Source: Candidatus Nomurabacteria bacterium (GTDB lineage Bacteria > Patescibacteriota > Minisyncoccia > Phycocordibacterales > CALRBL01). From it: a stretch of DNA of 6,866 nucleotides. Below are positions 5,655 to 6,866 of the stretch, piece by piece; the first letter of the stretch is position 1, and every line of letters starts with the position of its first letter. The notes under the pieces were generated by a model. It was not told where the DNA came from. It ran no database searches and saw only the letters and a list, made by a program, of their open reading frames with translations. The DNA is taken from assembly GCA_943354075.1 (NCBI GenBank), contig CALRBL010000025.1:1-6866 (forward strand). The letters run 5' to 3'. The translations under genes were made by a program, and so were the position numbers.

Positions 5655-5660
5655 CGCACT

Positions 5661-6824
5661 ATGTTTAGTATTTTTAAGAAAAAACGCTGCTACTTTGATT
5701 ATGCTTCTACAACCCCTCTCGATCCTCGCGTATTGAAAGCAATGTCTCCCTTTTTGGGTGCATCATATGGCAATCCTTCGTCTCCTCACAAAGAAGGTGT
5801 AGAGGCACGTAAGGCTGTGGAGGCTGCGCGAAAGCAGGTGGCATCGATCATCCAGTGTAAGCCTGATGAAATTATATTTACTGCCGGCGGTACGGAATCA
5901 AACAACCTTGCAATCCTTGGAACTTTTTTCCATTGCAAGAATGTTCTCAAAAAAGACAAGATTCATTTTGTTACCACTTCTATCGAACATTCATCAGTGC
6001 TTGAAGTGTTTGAACAAGTGAGAAGTCTCGGGGCAAAGGTGACGTATGTCTCTCCGGAAGAGGACGGCTTAGTGAGTGCGAAGAAAATCCAAGATGCGAT
6101 TCGTGGAGAGACCGTGATGGTATCAGTGATGTATGCGAACAGTGAGATCGGTACTATTCAGCCAATCAGAGAAATTAATCGGATGCTTAAGGAAGAAAAG
6201 ACAAAATCAGATATTCTTTTTCATGTCGATGCGTGCCAAGCTGCTTCATACCTCCCGCTATTGATCCACGATCTTGGTGCCGATCTTCTTACTCTTGATA
6301 GTTCAAAAATGTATGGACCAAAAGGTACAGGAATTCTTGTTTCAAAAGCAGATATTTCACCCATTATGTTTGGAGGGGGACAGGAAAATAATCTTCGTCC
6401 GGGAACCGAAAATGTTGCGGGTATTGTCGGGTTCGCTTCTGCATTCGCTCTTGCTCAAAAGGAACGTGTGACAGAATCGAGACGTTTACGTATTCTTCGT
6501 GATCGCTTGAAAGCAGAACTTCAGAAAAAAGTGAAGGGGATTAAAATAAATGGTGATCTTGAAAAAAGACTCCCCAACAATCTCAATATTTGTATCCCCG
6601 GTCTCGATGCGGAGTATGCAGTACTTCGTCTAGACGCTCTCGGTTTTGCGATTTCTTCTGTTACAAGTTGCAAGAGTCTTAGTGGGGATCCGTCATCATA
6701 TGTGATAGAGGAGTTGTACGGAGACGAATCATGTTCTCGAAGCTCTCTCCGCATTACTTTAGGAAGATGGACTACAGACGGAGAAGTTCGACGATTGGCT
6801 GCCGCTCTCTTGACTGTGCTATAA
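5661..6824 (+). CDS. nifS/iscS: Cysteine desulfurase, NifS/IscS type
   Basis: A PLP enzyme (class V aminotransferase fold) that converts cysteine to alanine and passes persulfide sulfur to Fe-S assembly or tRNA thiolation. It has 387 residues, near full length for the family (E. coli IscS 404). Visible elements, with roles known from the family, are FDYASTTP (12-19), GNPSS (37-41), AGGTESNN (75-82), His110 in the IEHSSVL segment (PLP stacking), NSEIGT (160-165), Asp190 and Gln193 in HVDACQ, PLP Lys216 in SSKMYGPKG, RPGTEN (246-251), Cys337 as the probable persulfide cysteine, and the C-terminal RITLGRWTT strand. The residue before the PLP lysine is Ser, where IscS has His. No IscU, IscA or thiolase gene is adjacent, so Fe-S versus tRNA sulfur transfer cannot be decided. 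The N-terminus starts with a short basic stretch. It is divergent from infB. Confidence 0.96.
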   Translation: MFSIFKKKRCYFDYASTTPLDPRVLKAMSPFLGASYGNPSSPHKEGVEARKAVEAARKQVASIIQCKPDEIIFTAGGTESNNLAILGTFFHCKNVLKKDKIHFVTTSIEHSSVLEVFEQVRSLGAKVTYVSPEEDGLVSAKKIQDAIRGETVMVSVMYANSEIGTIQPIREINRMLKEEKTKSDILFHVDACQAASYLPLLIHDLGADLLTLDSSKMYGPKGTGILVSKADISPIMFGGGQENNLRPGTENVAGIVGFASAFALAQKERVTESRRLRILRDRLKAELQKKVKGIKINGDLEKRLPNNLNICIPGLDAEYAVLRLDALGFAISSVTSCKSLSGDPSSYVIEELYGDESCSRSSLRITLGRWTTDGEVRRLAAALLTVL

Positions 6825-6836
6825 GGGTAGTATAAT
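6810..6836 (+). promoter_or_regulatory. Promoter for a gene beyond the right edge
   Basis: TTGACT (6810-6815) and a perfect TATAAT (6831-6836) lie 15 nt apart, a shorter spacing than ideal. The -35 lies within the last codons of the desulfurase gene. Transcription would start near 6843. The remaining bases are purine-rich (GAGGGGAG), and the only ATG (6856) is followed at once by TAA, so the next product, protein or RNA, cannot be seen. Confidence 0.5.
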
Positions 6837-6866
6837 GGCGGGGACGAGGGGAGAAATGTAAGAAGT

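Overview
The window looks like a piece of a small-genome bacterium of the Candidate Phyla Radiation (Patescibacteria, possibly Parcubacteria-like). This is inferred from gene content and style, not from a marker phylogeny. The clues are a very short IF-2 that starts almost at the G domain, a LAGLIDADG homing endonuclease ORF among tRNA genes, tRNAs mostly without encoded CCA, weak or absent Shine-Dalgarno sequences before housekeeping genes, and an SPFH/band-7-like membrane protein of a type I associate with this group. All completed reading frames end in TAA, and nothing requires recoding of TGA.

Layout. (1) 1-2498, minus strand: a promoter at 2470-2498 drives a 501-residue membrane-anchored SPFH-like protein (887-2392). 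A polytopic membrane protein of at least 287 residues (862 down to position 1) follows after a 24-nt gap and runs off the window. The second gene has no stop codon inside the window. The two probably form a membrane-scaffold operon. (2) 2549-3737, plus strand: tRNA-Cys(GCA), tRNA-Leu(UAA), degenerate copies of the tRNA-Lys 5' end, an intact tRNA-Lys(CUU), an AT-rich two-motif LAGLIDADG homing endonuclease, and tRNA-Leu(UAG). The endonuclease frame continues straight through the whole of tRNA-Leu(UAG). (3) 3753-3781: a bidirectional intrinsic terminator separates this cluster from the convergent infB-rbfA operon. (4) 3780-5586, minus strand: infB followed by rbfA, the conserved initiation and 30S-maturation pair. 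(5) 5661-6824, plus strand: a complete NifS/IscS-type cysteine desulfurase, divergent from infB, with an extended -10 element placed so that its mRNA would be leaderless. (6) 6810-6866: a strong-looking promoter for something beyond the right edge.

Functionally, the right half is translation and sulfur-transfer housekeeping: IF-2, RbfA, four tRNAs and a desulfurase that could supply sulfur for tRNA thiolation. The left half is membrane organisation. The most unusual part is the tRNA-homing endonuclease junction together with the decayed tRNA-Lys repeats just upstream. The least characterised part is the SPFH plus polytopic-partner operon.
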